A DNA stretch of 64,000 nucleotides from an uncultured Robinsoniella sp. (GTDB taxonomy: Bacteria > Bacillota > Clostridia > Lachnospirales > Lachnospiraceae): positions 62,001 through 126,000 of the forward strand of contig UQGG01000009.1 in the NCBI GenBank assembly GCA_900540475.1, written 5' to 3'. A model generated the notes under the pieces. It made no database searches, was not told the DNA's origin, and saw nothing but the letters and a program-made list of their open reading frames with translations. This document shows positions 51,130 to 60,789 of this stretch, one piece after another. The translations under genes and the position numbers were made by a program. How positions within the stretch are numbered: position 1 is the first letter of the stretch; each line of letters starts with the position of its first letter.

Positions 51130-52569
51130 CTAACCTTCCGAATCCGATACATTCTGTTTATAATATCGATAAGATTTCCCATAATAATAGTTGTGGTAAC
51201 CGTATTTTAAAAATCCTGCCTCTACGTAGTTTAAGACGTATCCCACCAGTTTGAGTTCTGCACCCGCAAGCATTTCCATACCCTCCCGCACGAAGCGTGC
51301 CTCTACATAATCCTGCCTCACCAGATAAATTCCCGCATCCACATACTCCGATATAATGGATGCATCGGTAAAAAATGAAACCGGGGGCGTATCGATCACA
51401 ACGTAGTCATATTGGCTGCCAAGTGTATCCAGAATATCCCGCAAACGGGGATTGGAAAGTACATTTGTTGTGTCTTCCCGGGCTTTTCCGGCACACAATA
51501 CCATAATATTATCCTTGTACTTTTGAATCGCCTGGTTCAATTCCAGTTTTTCATCCAGGACATCCGGCAGTCCTCCCCCGCTGTTCTCTATCCCCAGCAT
51601 CGTACCGATGGAAGGATGCCTCAGGTCACAGTCCACCAGAATTACCCGTTTCCCTTCATCCGCCATTGCCTGTGCCAGATTCACGGCAAAGGTTGTCTTG
51701 CCTTCGCTGGGCAGTGAACTGGTGATCAGCAGGGTCTTGGCATTCTCCTCTTTTAAATGCTTTGCGGTCCGGGACTGTATGGTTCGGACAGCCTGACGGA
51801 AATCGTAGGAAACCCGCTTGTCAGAAATCAAAATATGGCGTACTTCTTTGCCGGTCCGCTTCTTTTCCTTCACTTTGGGAATGTAAGCCAGACAATCCAG
51901 ATTCACGATTTTTTTCATATCCGACTCCCTGCGGATCGTTTTTCTCGTCAGGGCATAGATTAAAAGTATCAGAAATACGCAGCATCCCCCTGCAACAATG
52001 CCCATTAAAAGATACTTGATCCTGGGATATGGATTTACCGCATTTTCAGACGCCTGGGTATAATCAATGACACTTAGCTCTACCGTTCCTACATTCTTAG
52101 ATGCATACTCGGGATATGCCTCCTGAATTGCAGCCATCATTTCATTTGCATGGTTATAGTCCCCGGCAGTGATGGTCACGTTCAGCATATTAGAGGAACT
52201 GGTATTATACATGCGGATACTCCCCGGCAGCTTTTCCTCTTTGCTCATCTGCATATACTGCTTCATATCGGCGGATAATCCGGTATTAGTCAGAATATCC
52301 GGAAAAGACTGACTCAGCCGCCCGGTAATCATAACATCTGTTGCCGCATCTCCTGTCTTCGTCACCACATAGGTAAGCTTCGCCTGGTACAAAGGGATAT
52401 ATTTCCAGGTCTTCAGGGCAAATAATCCGCCTGAAATTAAAAGGAAGAGAAGGAAAAGCGGAATCTTATAACGCTTTAAGCCATTCAGCATATTGTCAAT
52501 AAAATTTCTGATGTCCAGGACTTTCTCGTCATCATAAATGATGTCTATTTTGTCATTGTATAACTGCAT
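51130..52569 (-). CDS. Wzz-BY-kinase fusion (CpsCD-like), copy 2
   Basis: A 479-residue chain-length regulator and tyrosine autokinase in one protein. The Wzz part has helices near 38-55 and 175-200. The kinase part has Walker A SSLPSEGKTT near residue 285, A' VILVDCDLRHP and B VIDTPP. The end is a tyrosine cluster, YGYHNYYYGKSYRYYKQ, the autophosphorylation tail. Cycling with the CpsB phosphatase should set polymer length. Most Gram-positives split this into CpsC and CpsD; here they are fused, and a second fusion gene lies one base upstream. Confidence 0.92.
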   Translation of the reverse strand: MQLYNDKIDIIYDDEKVLDIRNFIDNMLNGLKRYKIPLFLLFLLISGGLFALKTWKYIPLYQAKLTYVVTKTGDAATDVMITGRLSQSFPDILTNTGLSADMKQYMQMSKEEKLPGSIRMYNTSSSNMLNVTITAGDYNHANEMMAAIQEAYPEYASKNVGTVELSVIDYTQASENAVNPYPRIKYLLMGIVAGGCCVFLILLIYALTRKTIRRESDMKKIVNLDCLAYIPKVKEKKRTGKEVRHILISDKRVSYDFRQAVRTIQSRTAKHLKEENAKTLLITSSLPSEGKTTFAVNLAQAMADEGKRVILVDCDLRHPSIGTMLGIENSGGGLPDVLDEKLELNQAIQKYKDNIMVLCAGKAREDTTNVLSNPRLRDILDTLGSQYDYVVIDTPPVSFFTDASIISEYVDAGIYLVRQDYVEARFVREGMEMLAGAELKLVGYVLNYVEAGFLKYGYHNYYYGKSYRYYKQNVSDSEG

Positions 52570-52570
52570 G

Positions 52571-53995
52571 TTAATTCCTCACCTTCATGTCTGGGTTATT
52601 CGCCGGACCTCTGTCATATCTTCCATAATATTTCTTATATCCGTAGATCTTCGCTCCTGCCTTGCCGACAACTCTGGAACAAACCGCATTCAATACAAAC
52701 CCGGCAACCTCCGTTCCGCCCCGTTCTAATAAATCAATAATGTCATTTACATTTCTTGCCTTCGCCATGTTCTGCCGGATCACCAGAATTGTCTGGGGAA
52801 TGATGGACGCCAGAACTTCCACATCCCGGATAATTCCCGCTGGCGGAACATCCAGGATAATATAGTCCATCTCTTCTTCTGCTTTTGCCAGCAATTCTTT
52901 CGCTTTTTCATTTTTAAGCAGAATATCGCTCTCCATAATTGTTTTTGTAGAAAAACAGTAGTTTACCAGTCCGTTTTTTTCCCGGAAAATAATATCTTCA
53001 TAAGAAGCTTTCCCCTCCAGATATGCGTTTATATCCCTTTCTTTGGGAATCTCCCGGTCTAAAATCCGGTATAACGCCGGTTTCTTCATATCTGCATCAA
53101 CGAGTAGCACTTTTTTTCCTCTGGATGCCAGCTTAAGTGCGAGGTTGGCAGCGATGGTAGATTTCCCTTCGTTCTCCATTACGCTGGTCACCATAAATGT
53201 TTTGTCTCCGCTCTTTTCCAGCTTGCGCAGAAGCATCGTTGCAGTTTTGCTCATCTCTTCGGAATAAGTAAAGCTGACGGTAGGGTTAGAGAGTAAAATA
53301 CTCTTTTTGGCATATTTATTTTCAAAGTGTATCTCTCCTAAAAAATCAGCATCAATCAGTTTCTTTGCCTGCATGGTGTTCTGGATTTTACCGCTGAAAA
53401 TACTGACAATGCTCATCATACTCATCTCAATTATGGCAACCAGAATGAACACGGTGACGGCAAGTGCCAGGGCATTATTCGATTCACAGGTAATCTTCGA
53501 TGCAAGAGGAGAACCGATTTTCTCCATCAGATAGCCTCCTGTCAGATACGAAGAAACCTTGGCATAATTCTTTAAAGCTGCTGACATCATCCGAAAGGAA
53601 TCCTCCGCAGTTAAAGCTCTGGTTTCCAGCAGAATCATGTTGGAGCCTTCCACGCTTTGTGCCTGAATCGTACCCGGAAGCTTGCCGGTTCCAAGCTCTT
53701 CCCGGACCCTGCTGCCAAGGACATCACTGTTCAGGGAGCTGACACATCTTCCCACTACGTTGGATATGTTGTATTCCCCCAGGGAACTGAGGGTGTTATC
53801 TCTGGATATTACAACCATATTCATTTTTGATACGTACTCATTTGGTCTGAGCCGATTCCAAATCCCGAAAAAACAAACTCCAATAGTAAATGCCAGCATC
53901 AGTATGTATGGAATATTTTTCAGCAATGTCCTCCCTATCGATATATAATCAATTCCGGATTCCTTTACTTCCTCCTGACGATTGTCATAATCCAT
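52571..53995 (-). CDS. Wzz-BY-kinase fusion (CpsCD-like), copy 1
   Basis: A 474-residue relative of the next gene, with the same layout: helix near 28-46, extracellular Wzz-like part, helix near 175-198, then the kinase. Walker A reads SVMENEGKST near residue 274, A' LLVDADMKKP, B IILDVPPAG, and the tail carries four tyrosines (YGYKKYYGRYD). Sequence outside the motifs is clearly different from its neighbour, so they may form a hetero-oligomer or control two polymers. It lies nine bases after the Ig-like protein gene. Confidence 0.92.
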   Translation of the reverse strand: MDYDNRQEEVKESGIDYISIGRTLLKNIPYILMLAFTIGVCFFGIWNRLRPNEYVSKMNMVVISRDNTLSSLGEYNISNVVGRCVSSLNSDVLGSRVREELGTGKLPGTIQAQSVEGSNMILLETRALTAEDSFRMMSAALKNYAKVSSYLTGGYLMEKIGSPLASKITCESNNALALAVTVFILVAIIEMSMMSIVSIFSGKIQNTMQAKKLIDADFLGEIHFENKYAKKSILLSNPTVSFTYSEEMSKTATMLLRKLEKSGDKTFMVTSVMENEGKSTIAANLALKLASRGKKVLLVDADMKKPALYRILDREIPKERDINAYLEGKASYEDIIFREKNGLVNYCFSTKTIMESDILLKNEKAKELLAKAEEEMDYIILDVPPAGIIRDVEVLASIIPQTILVIRQNMAKARNVNDIIDLLERGGTEVAGFVLNAVCSRVVGKAGAKIYGYKKYYGRYDRGPANNPDMKVRN

Positions 53996-54004
53996 AATTT
54001 CCTC

Positions 54005-54940
54005 CTATTCTACTACCACCAGAAGCTCCGCATTGCAGGTGTACTCCTGGCTGTCTGTGGTGTACGTATATACGACAGCGTAATTGCCTTTTTTGCCGGT
54101 ATCAACATCAGATGAATATTTGATCCTGGATATATTGACCCATTTTCCGGACTTTTCTTTTGCCTGTGCCTCTGTAACCTCTTTCTTTTTCCCATTTTCT
54201 TTTATGGTGACCATGGGACCATAGTCAATGCTAAGCGTCATCTGGTCATATACATAATCCAGGTATTCCGTGGGTTCAAAGTTATCTCCTTTGGAAAGAT
54301 AAAGCACGTACTGCTTTAACATAATCTTAGGAACAAAGTTTCTTTCCTCATAACTGTCATCATAGATTTCCACCTTCACCGGCAGAGATGCAGTATCTCC
54401 AACGCTGTTTGTTACCTGAAGCGTGCAGTCGTAGATCCCCTCTTTGGGTTCTTCCTCAAACTTGTCTTCTCCGTCAATTTTAATAAATGGGCTGATATCC
54501 CCATCCAGGCAGTCCTCTGCTTTTACATACTGAACCAGAGAAATGTCTTCATTTTTGGAAAAGCGAAGGGGACTGGTGATGGAAAATCTGGGGCTGTGAT
54601 AATCCGTATAATGTAATTTTCTGGTTACCACCCCAATATTGTTGGAGTGGTCAAATGCGGCATAAGAAATCATAAATTCATTATCCGCACCTGACGTGTT
54701 TTTTTCGATGCTCTCAATCAGCAGGGAATCCGTAACATCTCCATCCTGTCCATCGATGGCTTTTATTCCTTTCATCAGCTCTTCATTCCCAGCCTCAATG
54801 GAAGCTGATATTTCCTCATTCTCACAGATAAGATCCGGACCGGTGATATCCCGCTTCTGCTGCATCTGATATCCCTCATATACGCCAAATCCCAGTGAAA
54901 TGATAAAAGCTGATACAATGAATCTTTTCATCCACTTCAT
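54005..54940 (-). CDS. Membrane-anchored Ig-like domain protein of the EPS locus
   Basis: A 311-residue protein with one N-terminal helix (FIVSAFIISLGFGVYEGY) and the rest outside the cell. Two repeats of the DUF5011-like Ig pattern can be seen, IDGQDGDVTDSLLIESIE and AEDCLDGDISPFIKIDG, each an A-x-D-x-x-D-G-D-[VI] type motif. A third beta-rich region follows. No enzymatic motif is seen. It sits between the phosphatase and kinase genes of the polysaccharide locus, so it may be a scaffold for the assembly machinery or bind the polymer. Confidence 0.7.
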   Translation of the reverse strand: MKWMKRFIVSAFIISLGFGVYEGYQMQQKRDITGPDLICENEEISASIEAGNEELMKGIKAIDGQDGDVTDSLLIESIEKNTSGADNEFMISYAAFDHSNNIGVVTRKLHYTDYHSPRFSITSPLRFSKNEDISLVQYVKAEDCLDGDISPFIKIDGEDKFEEEPKEGIYDCTLQVTNSVGDTASLPVKVEIYDDSYEERNFVPKIMLKQYVLYLSKGDNFEPTEYLDYVYDQMTLSIDYGPMVTIKENGKKKEVTEAQAKEKSGKWVNISRIKYSSDVDTGKKGNYAVVYTYTTDSQEYTCNAELLVVVE

Positions 54941-54963
54941 AATATGAATCTCCTCTTTCTGTA

Positions 54964-55707
54964 CTATACCAACGTTAAATGATGCGGCTGCAGAGTCAGT
55001 ATTTCTTCGTTGCGAATAATGCGGTCGGGATTTTCCTTTAACAGTAAATCTGCGTATTCCGGGGAAAATTCTGTTCTTAAAAACCTGGAAATCCGCTCCA
55101 TGGAAATCGTTCTCCCTGCATATCCATGTGCATCAGATGCAATCACCTGCACAAGATTGGAGCGAAGCATCGCATATGCCAGCCTGCCTGCACATGCCCC
55201 GAACTCTCCAAAGATACTTCCTTTGTTGATCTGCATTGCGCAGTCCCGCTGAATTAAATCATATATAAATTCCGGATTGTCCTGCATAAAATAATACCGC
55301 TCGGGATGTGCCAGAATTATCCGGTACCCCTTTTCCTGCACCTGGCGGACTGCCTGGTGCACCTGTTCCGGGTGTTCCCGAAAATCAAACTCCAGGAGAA
55401 TATAACTGCCATGATTCATGGGGATCACTTCCCTGCGATCCAGCTTTTCACACAGATGTTCATCGTAATACAGTTCCATCCCCGGATATAGTTCCACTGG
55501 GATCTGATACCCCTTAAGCCTCATCCTCAGATACTCCAGGGCTTCCCAATATTCCTGCTGCGTATAAGAATAGAAGTTTCCATGGCTGGCTGCAAAGATC
55601 CGGTCCGTACCATTTTCGTAAGCCATACATATCATATCGATACTCTCTTCCACTGTCTCCGGTCCGTCGTCCAGACCGGGTAAAATATGTGCATGGATAT
55701 CTGTCAT
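54964..55707 (-). CDS. CpsB/YwqE-type tyrosine phosphatase (PHP family)
   Basis: A 247-residue metal-dependent phosphatase. The PHP metal ligands are visible: DIHAHILPGLDDG at the start, ASHGNF near residue 41, the glutamate in YPGMELY, LAHPERY near 135 and SDAHGY near 195. It removes phosphate from the tyrosine tails of BY-kinases, here the two fusions encoded downstream, and so closes the length-control cycle. GGAGG precedes the ATG. Confidence 0.92.
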   Translation of the reverse strand: MTDIHAHILPGLDDGPETVEESIDMICMAYENGTDRIFAASHGNFYSYTQQEYWEALEYLRMRLKGYQIPVELYPGMELYYDEHLCEKLDRREVIPMNHGSYILLEFDFREHPEQVHQAVRQVQEKGYRIILAHPERYYFMQDNPEFIYDLIQRDCAMQINKGSIFGEFGACAGRLAYAMLRSNLVQVIASDAHGYAGRTISMERISRFLRTEFSPEYADLLLKENPDRIIRNEEILTLQPHHLTLV

Positions 55708-55726
55708 GGAAATTCCTCCTGTCTTT

Positions 55727-56743
55727 TTATTTTCTATAAGTTAATTTTGACTTTGTATAATATAAGAGAGCAGAAAGCAGAACGACAGCTGCCAGTACCA
55801 GAACCGGCTTTACATACAGCCCCATCGTTCCCTCAAAAAACGAAACACGTTCCGTAAGTTTATCCATCGTCTCGATTACCGCTACCTGGCTAATATATAT
55901 ATACAGATAGAGTTTTGAACCGACCTGCTCCATAAGAGTTCCTTTTTTACTCAGGCTGTTTTGGATGGCATACAGGTAAAGCCCAATGATAAAAACCACA
56001 TTTCCCGTATATAGCAGCGCATTCCCCACCAACCGGCACTCCAGCAGGATCATTGCCCCGCCCAATGCTGCAATCAGGATTGGAGTATTTCTTTTCAGCA
56101 TCTGTATCTCTTTTTCCTTTTTATGGAGATAATGTCCCAGCATGAAAAGCGGAAAACCGGTAAGCAGAAAGTTCCGGTACCATTTCAAATGGATGCCTAA
56201 TCCCGCCAGACTTCCAATTTCACAGAGCACCAGATTGACAGCTAATAAGATCAAAGCCGCTATATAAAGGGCATTCCATTTACTGCCTGACTTCACCAGA
56301 ATGCCAAACATCATATAAACATATAGCGCTGCCGGAATATACCACAGCACACCGTTTACGGAATCCGTTACGTTTAACAGCAGGAACTCCAATATAATCT
56401 GCTGCTGAAAAAGTGCCGTCTTAACCCATAAAAAAGCTTCCTGAATGCCACCGCTTAACAGTTTCGGCAAAAAACGCCAGGCGATGTAAAAGAACATGGC
56501 TGTCACCAGCAGCTGAAATGTTTTTTTCACCCTGCGTCCGGTCACTGCAAGAGTCTTTTCCCGGTCCGTATAAAACGTATAATACCCGCTCAGCATAAAA
56601 AAGAAAGGAATTCCGGATCTGGCAAAAGCCGTAATGACTGCACCGGGTGCCGACGGAAAACGGCAGTGGACTAGGACAATTCCCAAACATGCAAGGCCTT
56701 TTAAGTAATTTGTAAAATAATTTGTCTTTTTCAGGTTTTTCAT
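55727..56743 (-). CDS. Acyltransferase family 3 membrane protein (first of two)
   Basis: About 338 residues and ten helices, acyltransferase-3 type. The family opening is present as YLKGLACLGIVLVHCRFP, with the catalytic His, and SGIPFFFMLSGYYTF. Such proteins O-acetylate or succinylate sugars of surface polymers. AGGAG lies seven bases before the ATG at 56743. It is not close in sequence to the next gene, so the two may modify different positions. Confidence 0.85.
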   Translation of the reverse strand: MKNLKKTNYFTNYLKGLACLGIVLVHCRFPSAPGAVITAFARSGIPFFFMLSGYYTFYTDREKTLAVTGRRVKKTFQLLVTAMFFYIAWRFLPKLLSGGIQEAFLWVKTALFQQQIILEFLLLNVTDSVNGVLWYIPAALYVYMMFGILVKSGSKWNALYIAALILLAVNLVLCEIGSLAGLGIHLKWYRNFLLTGFPLFMLGHYLHKKEKEIQMLKRNTPILIAALGGAMILLECRLVGNALLYTGNVVFIIGLYLYAIQNSLSKKGTLMEQVGSKLYLYIYISQVAVIETMDKLTERVSFFEGTMGLYVKPVLVLAAVVLLSALLYYTKSKLTYRK

Positions 56744-56761
56744 TCCCACACTCCTATTAAT

Positions 56762-57784
56762 TCAGGCAAACCTGCTGACTTGCTTTGATACATTTTTGAT
56801 GATCCATGCGCAGAAAATGCTGCAAATGACTGCAAATATAATGTATAAATACTCCTGTTTGAAATAGGATTTCCCCATTGCAATGAACATGGGATGAATC
56901 ATATACAATTCATAAGAAATACTTCCCAGAAAACCAAAAATACTGTTTTCTTTCCATATAATTTTCATGGATGTCATCAAAATAAAAGTAACAAAACTAC
57001 AGCTAATGGCATTTCTTAACAATGTCTGTAAAAATATTCCATCTATTCCCTTCCAGGCAAGCAGCAGCCTCCCGGTAAACATCAAAAGGAATAAAAGAAT
57101 GACGATTACGTATTTTTTAGTAAACCCTCTTTCCAGATAACGAAGAATCTGCCCTTCCTGATATTTCCAGAGGATTCCCATAAGCAAAGCTGATACCGAG
57201 GCAATCCAGGTTTCGTTAAACTGAAAGATACAGCCCAGCAAAATATACAGCAGGCATACGAGACTCATCCCCCATATGGCTGTCCTGGTTCTAAATAGCC
57301 GGAAGCAAAGATAAAAAGCCACATAGGATGCCAGAATGACGCTGATAAACCATAAATGCTCCATCTGGCTGAATCCCAAGTAAGATGCGGCATACTCCAG
57401 AATGGAATGCCGGGACCCCATGGAATATTCCCTGACCACAAATAAGGTATTAACAATCCAATAGGGGATAAGGAGGTTGAAAATACGTTTTTTCCAAAAG
57501 TGCTTTAAATAATCTTTTTTCTCCAAAACCCCCAGCATTAATCCATAACCGGAGCTGAAGAAAAAATAGGAAACAAAAATAAATCCAACATAGTTCCAAA
57601 TGATAAATATCCCATCACAGGCTGCCTGCTGGGAAATGTGATGGAGCATAATCCCCACTGCAAACATGCCCCTGAATTTGTTATTTATATCCCGGGAGAC
57701 ATAATTTTTGTTGATTCCTCTACTTGCCGTAATATTTAGTAAAATATAAATCATGAATCCAATGGTGATTATCTTAAAAACCAT
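56762..57784 (-). CDS. Acyltransferase family 3 membrane protein (second of two)
   Basis: About 340 residues and ten helices. Family features are FRGMFAVGIMLHHISQQ with the His, and FVSYFFFSSGYGLMLGV. It should transfer acyl groups to polysaccharide sugars at the membrane. An ATG lies at 57802, but GAGGG stands eight bases before the ATG at 57784, which overlaps the glycosyltransferase gene by 11 bases. Confidence 0.83.
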   Translation of the reverse strand: MVFKIITIGFMIYILLNITASRGINKNYVSRDINNKFRGMFAVGIMLHHISQQAACDGIFIIWNYVGFIFVSYFFFSSGYGLMLGVLEKKDYLKHFWKKRIFNLLIPYWIVNTLFVVREYSMGSRHSILEYAASYLGFSQMEHLWFISVILASYVAFYLCFRLFRTRTAIWGMSLVCLLYILLGCIFQFNETWIASVSALLMGILWKYQEGQILRYLERGFTKKYVIVILLFLLMFTGRLLLAWKGIDGIFLQTLLRNAISCSFVTFILMTSMKIIWKENSIFGFLGSISYELYMIHPMFIAMGKSYFKQEYLYIIFAVICSIFCAWIIKNVSKQVSRFA

Positions 57785-59066
57785 TTCCTGATCCCTCATC
57801 ACATCTGATATTTTTGTAGATCTCTTTCATATAAGATATTTTCTTATCCCAGGTATAGCCTAAAGCTAGTTTTTTCTGCGCTTGAATTCCTTTCTCCATC
57901 ACCATTTGCGGATGTCCGATACAGTACAGGATTGTATCCGCCATTCGTTCAACACAATCCCGGCGGCTTTTACCGGATACTAAAAACCCTTCTTTTTCTG
58001 AAATCATCAGCGCAGCACCGCCCTGATTCAGTGCAATCACCGGAAGCCGGTGTGCCATTGCCTCAACCAAAACCGTACCGGAAGTTTCTCTCAGGCTTGG
58101 AAATACGAACACATCTGCATTTTCATAATTTTCCTGCATTTTTTCATAAGTTAGCTGCCCCGTAAAGCTGATATGCCCGTCCAGCTTCTTTTCCCTGCTC
58201 AATTCTTTCAACTGTTCCATTTCAGGACCGTCACCGCATAGCACTACTTTATACGGGAGTTTTCTGTCGATGCAGTCCAGAGCATCAAGTAAAAATGCCA
58301 GCCCTTTCCGGTAAACCATTCTGCCTGACCAAATGAAGGTCATAACTTTGTCCTGATCTGTTATCGGATCTGTTTTCCGGTCTGTTATCTGGTCTGTTTT
58401 CTGCTTTCCTGCATCTTTTCCCGGTAAAATCCTGTCTTTATCAATTGCAATGTCCAAAAGCAGCCGGCATCTTTCTTTTTCTTTGATATAAGGGTAAATA
58501 TATTGGTAGGTTTCTTTGTTTGCCAGAAAAATATAATCTGCTTTATTGATTGCTTTTTTATACCCGGGACTTAAGATCGTGAACCGGTTAATCAATGCCC
58601 TCATTTTTTCTTCCCGGCTGTTGTTCTTTGTATAGTCTCTTAAGTATGCCGGAGTCTGCTGTGCCCCACCCAATGGACCTAAAATATAATGTGTATCTAA
58701 TTTATAAACAAATCCAATTAAGCGGAAATCTGAAGTAGAAACATGATGAATCAAATCAAACTGATATTTCTTATGCAGCTTTTTTATCATCCCATATGCC
58801 GGATACTGCCATAATTTCTGATATGCCAGAAAGCCTTTTCCTGTTTTATAATAGAAATTCATCCAATCCGGTATGTCACAATAGAAAAAATGCATGTTGG
58901 TTATTTTCTGATCTTTTAAATATCTCTCGATCTGGGGCTTTCTGTCCTTTCGCGTCACCACATATACTTCATGGTCATTTCTCATGTAAAAGGGCCAGCG
59001 CCATCCAAGTCCTTCATCACTTCCGGCACAGGGTGCGCAGGAAAAAGCATAGTATAGTATCCGCAT
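57774..59066 (-). CDS. Glycosyltransferase family 4
   Basis: About 430 residues with two Rossmann-type lobes (GT-B). The C-terminal donor site is clear: FIWSGRMVYRKGLAFLLDAL, VVLCGDGPEMEQLKEL, and the VFVFPSLRETSGTVLVEAMA stretch with the E-x7-E pattern, followed by VIALNQGG. It adds one sugar from an activated donor to the growing repeat unit on the inner face of the membrane. AAAAGGAG before the ATG at 59066 decides the start over 59114. A TDRKTDPITDQD-like Asp/Thr repeat sits in the middle. Confidence 0.9.
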   Translation of the reverse strand: MRILYYAFSCAPCAGSDEGLGWRWPFYMRNDHEVYVVTRKDRKPQIERYLKDQKITNMHFFYCDIPDWMNFYYKTGKGFLAYQKLWQYPAYGMIKKLHKKYQFDLIHHVSTSDFRLIGFVYKLDTHYILGPLGGAQQTPAYLRDYTKNNSREEKMRALINRFTILSPGYKKAINKADYIFLANKETYQYIYPYIKEKERCRLLLDIAIDKDRILPGKDAGKQKTDQITDRKTDPITDQDKVMTFIWSGRMVYRKGLAFLLDALDCIDRKLPYKVVLCGDGPEMEQLKELSREKKLDGHISFTGQLTYEKMQENYENADVFVFPSLRETSGTVLVEAMAHRLPVIALNQGGAALMISEKEGFLVSGKSRRDCVERMADTILYCIGHPQMVMEKGIQAQKKLALGYTWDKKISYMKEIYKNIRCDEGSGNGF

Positions 59067-59070
59067 CTGG

Positions 59071-59814
59071 TTAGCTCCTTTTCCGTCCGTTGTTAAAACG
59101 GTCGAATCTGTCATGTCCCATTATCTTAATCAGCATTTTTTTAACGGACAGTTTCAGCGTTTCGGAAAAAGACAATTCCAGCCAGGTACCCATCATATGG
59201 TGAATCATATAAGTATTTTCCGTTTTTTTTATGTGGGAATTATCCATGTCATAACCGGTAAAATATTCCACCGGATAAATCTTCATATCGGATTGAACCA
59301 TTTGCATCGAATCGTCTGTCTTCAAACCATACTTTTCAGCCAGCACCGTCAGATGATCGTTAATAGGGGTAATGTCCATTTTCCCGTCAGCCAATTGAAA
59401 ATCCCGAGTCTGATACGTTTTTAAAAATTCAGCCAGAAAAGGATGGTGGGGAACCGTTGCAATAAATGCAGCCGTCAACAATTTATCTGTCACAAATCCC
59501 GATACATAAGTTTCATTATCCAGGATATCATTGATAGATTTCACAGCCTCAATGTCCGTATCCAGATACACCCCGCCGAGATTGCAGAGCACCTGGATTC
59601 TTGCGTAATCACTTACAAACGCGTATTTCCTGCATTCATAAGCCTGCTTTACATACGCAGGTGCAAGGTTTAAATCAAAATTATCTTCGTTCCACTCTAT
59701 GATCTGATAATCCGGGAGGATCTTCTCCCAGGTACTTATGCAAAATTGTATTAATTTGCTTTTTTCACCTTTGCCAAACCAGCAGTAATGAAGTATCTTC
59801 GGAATCGTTTGCAT
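59071..59814 (-). CDS. GT32-type glycosyltransferase
   Basis: About 247 residues of the Gly_transf_sug/GT32 type. The motifs are IPKILHYCWFGKGEKS at the start, KYAFVSDYARIQVLCNLGG and the DxD site in GGVYLDTDIEAVKS near residue 93, which binds the nucleotide sugar through a metal ion. These enzymes act in capsule assembly. GGAGG lies eleven bases before the ATG at 59814; an ATG at 59835 is possible and would overlap the upstream gene. Confidence 0.88.
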   Translation of the reverse strand: MQTIPKILHYCWFGKGEKSKLIQFCISTWEKILPDYQIIEWNEDNFDLNLAPAYVKQAYECRKYAFVSDYARIQVLCNLGGVYLDTDIEAVKSINDILDNETYVSGFVTDKLLTAAFIATVPHHPFLAEFLKTYQTRDFQLADGKMDITPINDHLTVLAEKYGLKTDDSMQMVQSDMKIYPVEYFTGYDMDNSHIKKTENTYMIHHMMGTWLELSFSETLKLSVKKMLIKIMGHDRFDRFNNGRKRS

Positions 59815-59831
59815 ATCAGTTTTTACCTCCA

Positions 59832-60764
59832 TCATAAATCCGCAAAATACCGGATTGTTTTTTCAAGGCCTTCTCTCAGACAGATGCCCGGCTCCCATTC
59901 CAGCTCTCTTCTGGCGAGTTCAATCACAGGTTTTCTCTGCATGGGATCATCAGACGGCAATGGGTAAAATACCAGTTTCGATTTACTGCCGGTTAATTCA
60001 ATCACCAGTTCTGCAAGGCTTTTAATCGTAAATTCACCCGGATTGCCGATATTTACCGGACCTGTAAATCCTTCGTGGGAATTCATAAGCCGGACCATAC
60101 CTTCGATTAAATCATCCACATAGCAGAAGCTTCTCGTCTGGCTCCCGTCACCGTAAATCGTAATATCTTCATTTTTCAGCGCCTGTACAATAAAATTAGA
60201 TACCACTCTTCCATCATTGGGATGCATCTTCGGTCCATATGTATTGAAGATTCTCATTACTTTAATATCTACGTTATGCTGTCTGTGGTAGTCGAAAAAC
60301 AACGTCTCCGCCACCCGCTTTCCCTCATCATAGCAGGAACGGATTCCAATGGTATTTACACAGCCGCGGTAGCTTTCCGGCTGCGGATGGATCTCGGGAT
60401 CCCCGTACACCTCACTGGTACTCGCCTGTAAGATTCTTGCATGGACTCTTTTCGCCAGCCCCAGCATATTCATGGCACCCAGCACGCTGGCTTTTGTCGT
60501 TTTGATGGGATTATACTGGTAATGAATCGGACTTGCAGGACACGCCAGATTATAGATCATGTCCACCTCTGCATACAGTGGATTCACAATATCATGCCGG
60601 AGAAACTCAAAATTACGCTTCCCAAATAAATGCTCAATATTTTTTTTACTGCCGGTAAATAAATTATCCACGCAGATTACTTCGTTTTCCTCTTCTACCA
60701 GCCGTTCACATAAATGGGAACCTAAAAATCCCGCTCCCCCTGTAACTAAAATTCTGTTCTTCAC
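59832..60764 (-). CDS. uxs: UDP-glucuronate decarboxylase (UDP-xylose synthase)
   Basis: A 310-residue short-chain dehydrogenase that turns UDP-glucuronate into UDP-xylose with bound NAD. The NAD loop VTGGAGFLGSHL is at the start. The UXS-specific stretches are YNLACPASPIHYQYNPIKTT, STSEVYGDPEIHPQPESY and RSCYDEGKR with the catalytic Tyr and Lys near residue 145. Typical relatives read W-G in ESYWGNVN; here it is ESYRGCVN. The start is GTG 60764 after AAAGGAT. It directly follows the UDP-glucose dehydrogenase gene, whose product is its substrate. Confidence 0.9.
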   Translation of the reverse strand: MKNRILVTGGAGFLGSHLCERLVEEENEVICVDNLFTGSKKNIEHLFGKRNFEFLRHDIVNPLYAEVDMIYNLACPASPIHYQYNPIKTTKASVLGAMNMLGLAKRVHARILQASTSEVYGDPEIHPQPESYRGCVNTIGIRSCYDEGKRVAETLFFDYHRQHNVDIKVMRIFNTYGPKMHPNDGRVVSNFIVQALKNEDITIYGDGSQTRSFCYVDDLIEGMVRLMNSHEGFTGPVNIGNPGEFTIKSLAELVIELTGSKSKLVFYPLPSDDPMQRKPVIELARRELEWEPGICLREGLEKTIRYFADL

Positions 60765-60789
60765 TTTTTTATCCTTTCTGCACGACCTT

